A stretch of 43,820 bases of DNA, from positions 1 to 43,820 of the forward strand of contig DATCHW010000145.1 of assembly GCA_036508135.1 (NCBI GenBank), written 5' to 3'. The notes beneath the pieces are model-generated. The model made no database searches. It was not told the origin of the DNA and saw nothing but the letters and a program-made list of their open reading frames with translations. This DNA is from DATCHW01 sp036508135 (GTDB lineage Bacteria; Bacteroidota; Ignavibacteria; Tepidaquicellales; Tepidaquicellaceae). This document shows, piece by piece, positions 25,887 to 35,206 of this stretch. Position numbers and translations under genes: made by a program. How positions within the stretch are numbered: position 1 is the stretch's first letter; every line of letters begins with the position of its first letter.

Positions 25887-27028
25887 ATGAACCGAAAAGT
25901 ATAAATGTCGGAATAACAGGACAATCCGGTTTTATGGGAACACATCTTTTTAATTTTATCGGGATAAAAGAAGATATTACCCGTATTCCTTTTGTCGATG
26001 ACTATTTTTCTAATATTTCAAAGCTAGATGAGTTTATCGGGAAATGCGATGTAATTGTCCATCTTGCCGCAATGAATCGGCATGGTGATCCTAAAATTAT
26101 ATATGCTACTAATATAAGATTAGTTAAAGATTTAATTGAGGCGTGCGAAAGAACCAATTCAAAACCTCATATTATTTTTTCATCTTCAACTCAAGAAAGT
26201 CTTAACAATCTTTACGGAAAATCAAAAAAGGATGGAAAAAAATTGTTTGAGAAATGGGCTGAAGAAAACAGTGCATTATTTACGGGTTTAATTATTCCAA
26301 ATGTATTCGGTCCTTTCGGTAATCCTCATTACAATTCCGTAATTGCAACCTTTTGTCATCAATTGACCCATGAAGAAAAACCTAAAATTCAAATTGACGG
26401 TGATTTAAAACTTATTTATATAAATGAGCTTATTGATGAGTTTTATAAAGCTATTACAAATAACCTTAACATTAAGGAAGAAAAGGCGAGCAGATCTTAT
26501 GAAGTGTTGCATACTTCGGTTTATAAAGTTTCGGAAATACTAAAGATACTCACCCGTTTTAAAAATGTATATTTTGACCAGGGGATTATTCCTCAAATTG
26601 ATAATAAATTTGAACTTTCCTTGTTTAATACTTTCCGCTGTTATTTTCCAAAACAAAAATTCCCTTTCCTATTCAAAGAAAATATTGATGATAGGGGGGC
26701 ATTCGTTGAGATTATTAGAACAAATACGTCCGGTCAATATTCTTATTCTACTACCAAACCGGGTATAACCAGAGGTAATCATTTTCATACAAGAAAAATT
26801 GAAAGATTTGCCGTCATTAAAGGAAACGCTAGAATTGTGCTTAGGAGAGTCGGATCAGATGATGTAATCTCGTACGAATTATCCGGCAATCAACCTTCAT
26901 TTGTTGACATACCTATCTGGCACATTCATAACATAACCAATATTGGGGCGAAAGAACTTATAACATTATTTTGGATAAATGAACCATATAATCCGGATGA
27001 TCCGGACACTTATTTTGAGAAAGTATAA
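25883..27028 (+). CDS. capF: UDP-2-acetamido-2,6-dideoxy-hexos-4-ulose reductase (CapF/WbjC)
   Basis: A bifunctional two-domain protein of 381 aa. The N-terminal SDR domain (about residues 1-245) has GITGQSGFMGTHL and active-site YGKSK. The C-terminal cupin (about 265-375) has RGNHFHTRKIERFAVIKG and DIPIWHIHNI with the metal-binding His residues. In the FucNAc pathway the cupin epimerises C3 and the SDR reduces C4. The order CapE-CapF-CapG is kept, but a small S23 fragment separates capF from capG. Confidence 0.93.
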   Translation: MNEPKSINVGITGQSGFMGTHLFNFIGIKEDITRIPFVDDYFSNISKLDEFIGKCDVIVHLAAMNRHGDPKIIYATNIRLVKDLIEACERTNSKPHIIFSSSTQESLNNLYGKSKKDGKKLFEKWAEENSALFTGLIIPNVFGPFGNPHYNSVIATFCHQLTHEEKPKIQIDGDLKLIYINELIDEFYKAITNNLNIKEEKASRSYEVLHTSVYKVSEILKILTRFKNVYFDQGIIPQIDNKFELSLFNTFRCYFPKQKFPFLFKENIDDRGAFVEIIRTNTSGQYSYSTTKPGITRGNHFHTRKIERFAVIKGNARIVLRRVGSDDVISYELSGNQPSFVDIPIWHIHNITNIGAKELITLFWINEPYNPDDPDTYFEKV

Positions 27029-27080
27029 TAGCGGAACGATGAAACAGCGAGAGGGCGGAAATATTATTCGGTGATGAGTA

Positions 27081-27287
27081 ATGAATGATGAGCTAGATAT
27101 GGAAGTGAGGGGGCATAATAAAGAATTTATCCAATTTTTATATGTTACTTTAAGCTCAGCATCAGAAATTGAAACACAATTATTTATCAGCAGAAATCAA
27201 AAAATTATTGAGAAAGATGAATACTTATACTTGAATGACGAAATAGTCGGAATTCGTAAAATGTTAAATAAAATAATAATCAATTAA
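27081..27287 (+). pseudogene. Truncated four-helix-bundle (S23-type) protein
   Basis: A 68-codon frame containing GHNKEFIQFLYVTLSSASEI, which corresponds to the second half of S23/four-helix-bundle proteins, and ending GIRKMLNKIIIN. The N-terminal half, with the conserved NIAEG-type segment, is missing. An in-frame stop lies 7 nt before the ATG. It sits between capF and capG, where no gene is expected, and is flanked by inverted repeats at 27071-27084 and 27310-27323 that match in 13 of 14 positions. Confidence 0.65.
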
Positions 27288-27334
27288 AATATAACTCATC
27301 ACACTTTCCTCATTACTGATCACTAATAAAAGAA

Positions 27335-28468
27335 ATGAAAAAACTTAAAGTAATCACTATCGTTGGTACACGTCCCGAGATTATCCGGCTTTCGCGTGTT
27401 ATGGCTCGTTTAGATGAATTCGTCGATCATAAAATAGTTCATAGCGGACAGAACTATGATTATGAATTAAATCAACTTTTTTTCGATGATCTTGAAATTC
27501 GAAAACCCGATTATTTTTTAAATGTTGATGTTTCTTCTCTCGGTGCTACGGTAGGAGATATAATGCGCAAAACTGAAGCGGTTTTATTAAAAGAAAAACC
27601 GGGAGCACTTTTAGTTTTGGGAGATACAAATTCCTGTTTATCAGCATACATGGCTAAGCGAATGCATATCCCAATTTTTCATATGGAAGCTGGTAACAGA
27701 TGTTTTGATTTTAATGTTCCAGAAGAAACTAACAGGAGAATTATCGATCACATTGCCGATTTTAATTTGGTATATACTGAACATGCAAGAAGACATTTAA
27801 TTTCAGAAGGTTTACCACACAAACGGATTTATCTTACTGGCTCTCCCATGAAAGAAGTTTTGGATTACTACATGCAGAAGATTAAACTATCTAATATACT
27901 TGAAAGTTTATCGTTGAAAGCTAAAAGTTATTTTATTGTTTCTACTCATCGTGAAGAAAATGTCGACAACCCTTCTAATTTGAAAAAGATATTAAATATT
28001 CTTAAAAGAATAGAGTTATATTACAAATTACCCATAATTGTATCAACACATCCCCGTACACGAAAAAGAATAGAATCTTTGCGTGAAAATTTTAACAGCG
28101 ATAAAATAGCCTTTTTGAAACCTTTTGGTTTTACCGATTATATTAATCTACAAATGAATTCATTATGCACTATATCCGATAGCGGTACAATAAGTGAGGA
28201 ATCAGCCATTTTAAATTTCCCAGCTATTTCTATGCGAGAATCAATGGAAAGACCCGAATCTCAAGATACCGGTTCAATAATTCTTACGGGGTTTGATGAA
28301 GATGTTGTGTTAAATTCTATTGACGCATTGAAAAAGCAACATGAAAATAACAAGTCATTTGAAACTCCGGTTGAATATCAAATTAAAAATACTTCGTGGA
28401 GGGTTTTAAATTTAATTTTAGGTAATTCAAAACTGAGTAATAGATGGAACGGTATAATAAATTATTGA
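27335..28468 (+). CDS. capG: UDP-N-acetyl-L-talosamine 2-epimerase type (CapG/WbjD)
   Basis: This GT-B-like non-hydrolysing 2-epimerase (377 aa) performs the last step to UDP-L-FucNAc. VGTRPEIIRLSRVMARLDE at residues 9-27, HSGQNYDYELNQLFF, GDTNSCLSA and STHREENVDNPSNL are characteristic, the LNQLFF phrase favouring CapG over WecB. SDSGTISEESAI is the conserved UDP-binding block. Its position after capE and capF supports the assignment. The end overlaps the GT4 gene by 25 nt. Confidence 0.92.
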   Translation: MKKLKVITIVGTRPEIIRLSRVMARLDEFVDHKIVHSGQNYDYELNQLFFDDLEIRKPDYFLNVDVSSLGATVGDIMRKTEAVLLKEKPGALLVLGDTNSCLSAYMAKRMHIPIFHMEAGNRCFDFNVPEETNRRIIDHIADFNLVYTEHARRHLISEGLPHKRIYLTGSPMKEVLDYYMQKIKLSNILESLSLKAKSYFIVSTHREENVDNPSNLKKILNILKRIELYYKLPIIVSTHPRTRKRIESLRENFNSDKIAFLKPFGFTDYINLQMNSLCTISDSGTISEESAILNFPAISMRESMERPESQDTGSIILTGFDEDVVLNSIDALKKQHENNKSFETPVEYQIKNTSWRVLNLILGNSKLSNRWNGIINY

Positions 28469-29667
28469 ATACAGTTGTTCTGTTCGAAAATGCTTTTCCA
28501 GTCGGTTATGCTAGCGCTAATAGATTGCTCTCTATCGCAAAAGGGATCAACGAACTCGGTCATCGAATGAAAGTCTATTGTATAAGACCGAGTGATTATA
28601 AACCGCAAATTATTAATAAAGATGTGCAAGGTGTTAGTGATGGTGTGGAATACGTTTATCCCGCAAATACCACAATTTGGCCAGATGGTATTATCAAAAG
28701 ATATAGGATTTATCTTAAGGGAATAATCTTAACTTGGAAGGCGTTAATAAAAGAAAACAATAATAATAGAATTCACGTGGTTTTTTCCTATTCGTATAAT
28801 GTTTATAGCAATTTAATATTTTGGGTTTTTTGCAAAATCTATAAAATTAAATTTATTTATCTTATAGATGAATATCCTGATTCAGTTTTATATCCTAAAA
28901 AGTTTGGTCCTATTTTTAAATGGTGCGAATTAAATTATTTTTTAAAAGTATTCGATATTATATTTGCAATGACAACACCATTAAAAGAATTTTATACAAA
29001 ATTAAAAGGAAAAAATGCGAAAATTGAAATTATACCTATGACTGTTCAACCTCAAAGATTTGAAAATTATTCTGGAGAATCTCCAAGTGAAAAACCATAT
29101 TTTGCTTATTCGGGATATATAGGTGATAATAAAGACGGTTTAGATATTTTAATAAAAGCTTTTAGTATTTTTGCGAAAAAATATGATAATATCTTGCTTT
29201 ATATGATTGGATACAGTAGAATTAAAGCTCATCATGATTCTCTCATGGAACTTGCAAAAGTTAATGACATTGCAGATAGAATAGTTTTTACTGGTAGTGT
29301 TCATAGAGATGAAATACCACGTTATTTATGCAATGCCATTGGATTAGTTTTAGCAAGGCCGGATAATATTCGAGCAAAAGGGGGATTTCCAACTAAAGTT
29401 GGTGAATATCTTGCAACTGGTAAACCGATAGTTGTTACTAAAGTTGGCGAAATCCCTTCTTATCTTAAAGATAATGTGAATGCTTTTTTAGCCGAACCGG
29501 GGAGTGTAGAATCGTTTGCATCCAAAATGATTGAGTTAATTGAGTACCCAATAAAAGCAAATCAAATTGGCCTAAGGGGGAAAAAGTTGACCGAAAATGT
29601 CTTCAATTATAAAGTTCAAGCTCAAAATATTATAGATTTCATACTATGTTCATACAATTATTATTAA
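28444..29667 (+). CDS. Glycosyltransferase family 4 (WbuB-like)
   Basis: A 407-residue GT-B glycosyltransferase. N-terminal FENAFPVGYASANRLLSIAK is WbuB-like, and the C-terminal Rossmann half includes GYSRIKAHHDSL, VFTGSVHRDEIPRYL and the GT4 E-x7-E-like FPTKVGEYLATGKPIVVTKVGE. Location right after CapEFG suggests transfer of L-FucNAc, as WbuB does in some O-antigen clusters, which is inference. The ATG overlaps capG by 25 nt. Confidence 0.9.
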   Translation: MERYNKLLNTVVLFENAFPVGYASANRLLSIAKGINELGHRMKVYCIRPSDYKPQIINKDVQGVSDGVEYVYPANTTIWPDGIIKRYRIYLKGIILTWKALIKENNNNRIHVVFSYSYNVYSNLIFWVFCKIYKIKFIYLIDEYPDSVLYPKKFGPIFKWCELNYFLKVFDIIFAMTTPLKEFYTKLKGKNAKIEIIPMTVQPQRFENYSGESPSEKPYFAYSGYIGDNKDGLDILIKAFSIFAKKYDNILLYMIGYSRIKAHHDSLMELAKVNDIADRIVFTGSVHRDEIPRYLCNAIGLVLARPDNIRAKGGFPTKVGEYLATGKPIVVTKVGEIPSYLKDNVNAFLAEPGSVESFASKMIELIEYPIKANQIGLRGKKLTENVFNYKVQAQNIIDFILCSYNYY

Positions 29668-29762
29668 AGACATGTTTGATTTTATATAAACATTCACTAC
29701 TATCCGGATGTTTAACTGTGAAGTAGTGTATTGCTGCAGATGGATTTGCTGTTAGACAATAA

Positions 29763-29942
29763 AATTTCAAGGTATTTTTAAAATATTTTTTTAATCCTTA
29801 TTCGGCTAATTCACTGAAAAAAAGTGCTTATTTATTTTTAAAATATACGCATAAACTATTATACCCCTTTCTTTTATTGTGTTTTGTATTAGGAACATTT
29901 AAAGCTTATTTAATAAAATTTAGATTTGGAAAAATAAAGTAG
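29763..29942 (+). pseudogene. C-terminal remnant of a membrane-associated protein
   Basis: A frame without ATG encodes about 59 residues with a hydrophobic stretch, YPFLLLCFVLGTFKAYLIKF, preceded by NPYSANSLKKSAYLFLKYTH, and stops at 29940-29942, just before the next ATG. It looks like the tail of a membrane-bound sugar-transfer protein whose 5' part is lost. The first part of the gap (29668-29762) shows nothing else. Confidence 0.35.
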
Positions 29943-30854
29943 ATGAAATACTCGATAATTACTCCTACAAAAAATGAAGTTAAATATATTACAAAAACAC
30001 TAGATAGCGTTGTTAAGCAATCTGTTTTACCTGTTCAATGGATAATAATCAACGATGGTTCTGATGATGGTACTGATAATATAATAAAAGATTATTTAAA
30101 TAATTATGATTGGATTACCACTATTAAATTACAAAATTTTCAACCAAGTATTAAGGCAACTGGGGGAAGAGTCGCTTTCTTACTGAATTATGCAATTGCA
30201 AAATTAGATAAAGATTTGGATTTAATTTGTAAATTAGATTCTGATATTGAATTCGAATATGACTTCTTCGAAAAATTACTAATTGAGTTTAATAAAAATT
30301 CAAGATTAGGTGTTTCTTCTGGACTTTTGGTTTATGATGGAAAAGCTGAAAAATTATCTGATAATTATACAAGAGGTGCTAGTTTAATAGTTCGTAAAGA
30401 AATTTTAGAAGCCACCAAAGGTTTTTATGAATCAAAAAGCAGTGGCGAGGATACACTTATTGCAGTTGCTGCAAGATATTTTGGTTGGGAAACAAAATCC
30501 TTTCCAATTTATTTTAACCATTTAAAAAAAGAATATTCAAGAAATTCATTTTTTTATGAATCCTTTATAGCTGGGTTTTATAGAGGATCTATCCCTTATA
30601 ATTTCTTATATTTTCTATTATCGCAAATTAAATATATATTAGCAACACCAATTATAATAGGAACAATTCTTCAATTAATTGGATATTTTTATTCGAGATT
30701 TATAAGAAAATACAGACCATTTCCAGATTATATTCATAAACAAGTAACATTTGAACAAAAAGAAACATTATTAAAATATTTTGGAGTTTTCTCACGATCG
30801 GTTGGTAAAAAACAGTACAGAAACAGCAAATCAACCAATAAACAAGCGGGCTGA
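29943..30854 (+). CDS. Glycosyltransferase family 2
   Basis: A 303-residue GT2 starting MKYSIITPTKNEVKYI, with IIINDGSDDGTDNII and the metal-binding CKLDSDIEFEYDFF (DSD at about residues 98-100). TRGASLIVRKEI and SGEDTLIAVAARYFGWET form the acceptor side with the conserved ED. Hydrophobic residues at about 222-252 give one or two C-terminal membrane segments. A related C-terminal half is found in the chimeric ORF at 30975. Confidence 0.9.
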   Translation: MKYSIITPTKNEVKYITKTLDSVVKQSVLPVQWIIINDGSDDGTDNIIKDYLNNYDWITTIKLQNFQPSIKATGGRVAFLLNYAIAKLDKDLDLICKLDSDIEFEYDFFEKLLIEFNKNSRLGVSSGLLVYDGKAEKLSDNYTRGASLIVRKEILEATKGFYESKSSGEDTLIAVAARYFGWETKSFPIYFNHLKKEYSRNSFFYESFIAGFYRGSIPYNFLYFLLSQIKYILATPIIIGTILQLIGYFYSRFIRKYRPFPDYIHKQVTFEQKETLLKYFGVFSRSVGKKQYRNSKSTNKQAG

Positions 30855-30974
30855 ACTCACTTGCATAAGATTAAATAATATTTCTGATTAATATCAGATG
30901 GGTTCATGATATTTTTCAGAAATACAATTAAATAAATGAATTTTTAGAATCCACTTTAAATAAAAATTAGAATT

Positions 30975-31478
30975 ATGTGTGGAATTTGTGGTGGTTACAT
31001 AATTAATAAATATTCTGATGATAAGATGATAGTTGAAAAATCAGATGACTATTATGTAAGAGGTGCATTAAATACTGTGCGTAAAAAATGTTGGGATGAA
31101 ATCAAAGGATTTAAAGAAGTTTGGTTTTGGGATGGTCTTGATAATATAGAAGCTAGATTTCATGGGTGGAATACTAAATCTATTGATGTAAAGGTGATTC
31201 ATCACCGGCCAACGAGCAGCACCTATAATCTAATCGAACATGACTATATATGTGGTTATGCATCCTATAAATTAGGCAATTATTTCTTTTTGTCACTGCT
31301 ACGTGCTGCAGTTCGGATTAAACAAAAACCTTATTTTATAGCAAGCATTGCTTTTTTATCTGGTTTTATTATTTCTTATCTAAAAAGAGAACCTTTAATA
31401 ATTTCTCATGATTCAGCTGTGTTTATTCGGAAATTTAATTACTCAAGACTTTTTAAAATTTTTTCTACTAAGGAATGA
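30975..31478 (+). pseudogene. Chimeric ORF: asparagine-synthetase start fused to a GT2 C-terminus
   Basis: The frame starts MCGICGGYIIN, the N-terminal nucleophile segment of class II glutamine amidotransferases such as AsnB. After about 20 residues it changes to YYVRGALNTVRKKCWDEIKG, which aligns with TRGASLIVRKEILEATKGFY of the upstream GT2 and continues with FHGWNTKSIDVKVIHHRP and a hydrophobic tail. It has neither a whole amidotransferase domain nor a GT2 donor site. A deletion that joined two genes is the simplest explanation. It is 167 aa. Confidence 0.7.
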
Positions 31479-31642
31479 TGTGTAGTGCAGATAAAATAAA
31501 GTATGGATAAGCATGTAAACGATTCAACAAGAATCAAAGTTTTTGTTTTTTTACCAATAAATATTTTTAATAATGGTTTGGATTTGGTTTTAAATTAAAT
31601 ATAATATCGTTTAAATATTTTTTATGAATAATAAAGATAATA

Positions 31643-32260
31643 ATGATAGTTATAATTAATTATGGGATGGGTAATATTAATTCCATTTATCATAAGTTAC
31701 AAAAACACACAGATAATATTATTGTAACAAATGATAAAGTAGAAATTGAGAAAGCAAATAAAATAATACTACCGGGAGTAGGGCATTTTGCCAAAGGTAT
31801 GGAAAATATCAGAAGCCTGGGCTTAATAGATATTTTAAATAATAAGGTATTGAGAGAAAACACTCCAATATTTGGGATATGCCTTGGAATGCAGTTAATG
31901 ACAGAAGGAAGTGAAGAGGGAAATGCTAAGGGTTTAGGATGGATTAAAGGGAACACAAAGTTGTTTAAATTTGATGGAATCAACACAGATCTTCCTGTAC
32001 CAAATGTCGGATGGAGAGAGATTAATATAATAATAAAAAATGAGAAATATTTTAAAGGAATTAGAAGTGATGATAAATTTTATTTTACACACTCCTATTA
32101 TATAAACTGTGAAGATAAAAATGACATATCATCAACTTCATATTACGGTTTTGAATTTGTCGCATCAATTAAAAAGAATAATATTATTGGTACTCAATTC
32201 CATCCTGAAAAAAGTCACATAAGAGGTTTTGATATATTAAAAAGATTCGCATTTAGTTAA
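31643..32260 (+). CDS. hisH: HisH-like glutamine amidotransferase for sugar amidination
   Basis: A 205-residue class I glutaminase. The catalytic Cys is in FGICLGMQLMTEGSEEG, with His and Glu in TQFHPEKSH. YGMGNINSI opens the chain and NVGWREI and YFTHSYYIN are HisH family blocks. It pairs with the HisF-like protein 3 nt downstream. With an N-acetyl sugar amidotransferase following, it belongs to the acetamidino-forming trio (as WbuY/WbuZ/WbuX or HisH2/HisF2/WbpG), not histidine synthesis; no other his gene is present. Confidence 0.9.
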   Translation: MIVIINYGMGNINSIYHKLQKHTDNIIVTNDKVEIEKANKIILPGVGHFAKGMENIRSLGLIDILNNKVLRENTPIFGICLGMQLMTEGSEEGNAKGLGWIKGNTKLFKFDGINTDLPVPNVGWREINIIIKNEKYFKGIRSDDKFYFTHSYYINCEDKNDISSTSYYGFEFVASIKKNNIIGTQFHPEKSHIRGFDILKRFAFS

Positions 32261-32263
32261 ATT

Positions 32264-33022
32264 ATGGTAAGTCCACGAATAATACCTGTATTATTACTTA
32301 AAGGTGAAGGATTAGTAAAAGGAATAAAGTTCAAAAATCATAGATATTTAGGAGACCCTATAAATGCTGTGAAGATTTTTAACGATAAAGAAGTTGATGA
32401 GCTAATATTCCTTGATATTAATGCAAACAAAGAAGGCAGAACAATTTCACCGGAATTAGTTGATAAATTGAGCACGGAATGTTATATGCCATTTTCAATC
32501 GGCGGAGGAATAAGGAATATTGAACAAATAAAGATGTTATTAGGTTTGGGTGCAGAGAAAGTAATAATAAATACTGAAGCAGTGAATAATCCCAATATTA
32601 TAAAAGAAGCTTCCGAAATATTTGGAAGTCAAAGTGTTGTAATTTCAGTTGATGTAAAAAAATCAATTTTTGGAATATATAATGTTTTTACATATTCAGG
32701 AATAAGAAAAGAAGAAATAAAATTAACAGAATATTTGAAAAAGATAGAAGAATATGGTGCGGGTGAAATAATGATAAATTCTATTGACAAGGATGGAACA
32801 ATGACAGGATACGATATTGATTTAATAAAAATAGTCAAATCAATTTTGAAAATACCATTAATAGCTTCAGGGGGAGCAGGAGAATTTAAACATTTTAAAG
32901 AGGCATTCCTAGAAGCAAAAGTATCTGCAGTAGCAGCAGGGAGTATGTTTGTTTTTATTGGAAAAAAAAGAGGAATTTTAATAAACTATCCTGACAAGGA
33001 TGAATTAAAAAACATTTTTTAA
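32264..33022 (+). CDS. hisF: HisF-like cyclase-family subunit for sugar amidination
   Basis: A 252-residue (beta-alpha)8 barrel. The start RIIPVLLLKGEGLVKGIKF has Leu where histidine-pathway HisF carries its first catalytic Asp in the CLDV motif. VVISVDVKKS keeps the second Asp. FSIGGGIRNIEQIK and IASGGAGEFKHF are phosphate-binding loops. The missing Asp agrees with the polysaccharide HisF2 branch, where the barrel passes ammonia to the amidotransferase. TAA is followed at once by the GTG of the next gene. Confidence 0.9.
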   Translation: MVSPRIIPVLLLKGEGLVKGIKFKNHRYLGDPINAVKIFNDKEVDELIFLDINANKEGRTISPELVDKLSTECYMPFSIGGGIRNIEQIKMLLGLGAEKVIINTEAVNNPNIIKEASEIFGSQSVVISVDVKKSIFGIYNVFTYSGIRKEEIKLTEYLKKIEEYGAGEIMINSIDKDGTMTGYDIDLIKIVKSILKIPLIASGGAGEFKHFKEAFLEAKVSAVAAGSMFVFIGKKRGILINYPDKDELKNIF

Positions 33023-34177
33023 GTGGGAAAAAATATAGCAAAAATATTTTGTTCTAGATGTGTAATGGATACTGATATACCTGAAATTGAGTTTGATATT
33101 AACGGGGAGTGCAATTATTGTAAACTTTACGATGAGCTTGATTTTGAGTATCCGATTAATAATGAACGATCTGAAAGAATACTAAACGATTTAATAAGTA
33201 AAATAAAGAAAGATGGTGTGAATAAAGAATATGACAGCATAGTAGGTTTAAGTGGAGGTACTGACAGTTGTTACACTTTATATAAAGCTAAAGAACTTGG
33301 TTTAAGACCGTTAGCAGTTCATTTTGATAATGGCTGGAATTCAGAAACAGCGGTTAATAATATTAAAATAGTTACAAAAGCTTTAAATGTTGATCTATAT
33401 ACATATGTTGTTGACTGGGAAGAATTTAAAGATTTACAATTATCGTTTTTAAAGGCTGCGGTACCAGATGTGGAATTGCCTACCGATTGGGGAATTCACG
33501 GATGTCTATACAAAGTTGCGACAGAGAATAATGTTAGATATATACTTACCGGAATAACTTTCAGGGCAGAAGGGAATATGCCATCCGGATGGGCTTATGC
33601 AGACGGAAAATACATACAAAGTGTTCAAAAAACATTTGGAAAAAAAAGCCTTAAAACTTTTCCACAAATGACATTAAACCGTATGTTATATTACTTGTTT
33701 ATAAAAAAGATAAAGCTGATAAGATTTTTAAATTATTTTGATTACAGCAAACAAGAAGCCAAAAATATTTTAGGTCGTGAACTTGGATGGATAGATTATG
33801 GCGGACATCATTATGAATCAGTGTTTACCAGGTTTTACCAGTCATATATTTCGCCTGTTAAGTATAAAATGGAAAGAAGGAAGGTTTCGTTGTCTGCCCA
33901 AGTGAGGTCAGGACATATAACAAGAGAAGAAGCATTGGAAATATTGAAAAATAATTCATACATAGATAAGTTATTGAAAGATGACAAAATCTATATAGCG
34001 AAAAAATTTGGATTGAAATTACAGGAACTTGATGATATATTAAATCTACGAAACAGATCTTTCAAAGATTTTAAAACTTATTTTCCACTTTTCAGAAAAT
34101 TAAGATATTTTATAAAGATAGCGTCTAAATTAAAAATTATTCCGGTTTTTTATCACATGAATAAATATAACATTTAA
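33023..34177 (+). CDS. N-acetyl sugar amidotransferase (WbuX/WbpG/PseA-type)
   Basis: A 384-residue ATP-dependent amidotransferase that converts an acetamido group on a sugar to acetamidino, with ammonia from HisH/HisF. The N-terminal zinc-binding Cys pairs are Cys10/Cys13 and Cys30/Cys33. The PP-loop is GLSGGTDSCYTLYKAKEL at about residues 76-93. HFDNGWNSETAVNNI and GYGGHHYES-like IDYGGHHYESVFTRFYQ are family blocks. The GTG start abuts the hisF stop with no gap. In this cluster the target is most likely the 3-acetamido group of a diacetamido uronic acid. Confidence 0.9.
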   Translation: MGKNIAKIFCSRCVMDTDIPEIEFDINGECNYCKLYDELDFEYPINNERSERILNDLISKIKKDGVNKEYDSIVGLSGGTDSCYTLYKAKELGLRPLAVHFDNGWNSETAVNNIKIVTKALNVDLYTYVVDWEEFKDLQLSFLKAAVPDVELPTDWGIHGCLYKVATENNVRYILTGITFRAEGNMPSGWAYADGKYIQSVQKTFGKKSLKTFPQMTLNRMLYYLFIKKIKLIRFLNYFDYSKQEAKNILGRELGWIDYGGHHYESVFTRFYQSYISPVKYKMERRKVSLSAQVRSGHITREEALEILKNNSYIDKLLKDDKIYIAKKFGLKLQELDDILNLRNRSFKDFKTYFPLFRKLRYFIKIASKLKIIPVFYHMNKYNI

Positions 34178-34195
34178 ATAATAAGTTAACTTTAT

Positions 34196-35206
34196 ATGAA
34201 TAGAAAATTAAATATAGCACTTGTTGGTTGCGGAAGCATAGGTTTAAGGCACGCAGAGCATATAATTTCACTCGCAAATTTAAAAGCCGTATGTGACATA
34301 AAAGAAGAAAGAGGAAAAACATTTTCTAACAAGTTTGGGGTGAGTAATTATTTGTCAATTGATAAATTGATTGAGATGGAAAAGGATTTGGATTTGATAG
34401 CGATATGTACACCGAACGGATTACATTGTATGCATACTGTTACCGCATTGAACAGCGGAATAAATGTATTATGTGAAAAGCCAATGGCATTATCACTAAA
34501 AGAATGCGACAGAATGATATTAGCTTCAGAACATTCTAATAAGCGTTTGTTCATTATCAAACAAAACCGGTTTAATCCACCGATTGCTGAGTTGAAAAAC
34601 ATAATTGATAATAAAAGACTTGGCGAAATTTATTCATTTCAATTGAACTGTTTTTGGAATAGGTCTGCTGAATATTATATCACGTCAGATTGGAAAGGAA
34701 CTAAGAAATTAGACGGAGGAATCTTATTCACACAGTATAGTCATTTTATTGATTTAATTTGTTGGTTTTTTGGAAACATAAAAAAAGTATCATCAATAAC
34801 GAAAAATTTCGCTCATAAAGATATTATTGAATTTGAGGATAGCGGTGTATGTATATTGGAGTTCGAGAATGGCATTCTCGGCACTATTAATTTTAATGTC
34901 AATGCATATAAAACAAATATGGAAGGCTCAATAACGGTTTTCGGAGAAAAGGGTTCCGTTAAAATTGGAGGTCAGTATGTTAATAAAATAGAGTATCAAA
35001 ATATTGAAGGATATGTAATGAAAAGTATGCCGAAAATTGAAAAGGCTAATGATTATGGATTTTATCGAGGTTCGATGTCAAACCACGATAAAGTTTATGA
35101 GTGTGTAATTAGTGATATTTTAAATAATACTTCGAAATGTGTTGGCGCAATTGAGGGAAGGATGACAGTTGAAGCAATCGAGCAAATATACGAAGCACAA
35201 ATATGA
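34196..35206 (+). CDS. Gfo/Idh/MocA oxidoreductase, WbpB-like (first copy)
   Basis: A 336-residue oxidoreductase with NAD motif ALVGCGSIGLRHAEHI at residues 8-23 and the catalytic EKPMAL (Lys of the EKP motif at about residue 97). Probable role is oxidation at C3 of UDP-GlcNAcA, the WbpB step. A paralogue lies at 40086. Its stop overlaps the downstream acetyltransferase ATG (ATGA), so the two are coupled. Which of the two copies acts on which sugar cannot be told from the sequence. Confidence 0.85.
   Translation: MNRKLNIALVGCGSIGLRHAEHIISLANLKAVCDIKEERGKTFSNKFGVSNYLSIDKLIEMEKDLDLIAICTPNGLHCMHTVTALNSGINVLCEKPMALSLKECDRMILASEHSNKRLFIIKQNRFNPPIAELKNIIDNKRLGEIYSFQLNCFWNRSAEYYITSDWKGTKKLDGGILFTQYSHFIDLICWFFGNIKKVSSITKNFAHKDIIEFEDSGVCILEFENGILGTINFNVNAYKTNMEGSITVFGEKGSVKIGGQYVNKIEYQNIEGYVMKSMPKIEKANDYGFYRGSMSNHDKVYECVISDILNNTSKCVGAIEGRMTVEAIEQIYEAQI

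Noticed and set aside
30975..31478. Asparagine synthetase
   Set aside because: Only about 11 residues match; the rest is a GT2 C-terminus.
31643..33022. Histidine biosynthesis genes
   Set aside because: Only HisH and HisF are present, HisF lacks the first catalytic Asp, and an N-acetyl sugar amidotransferase follows.
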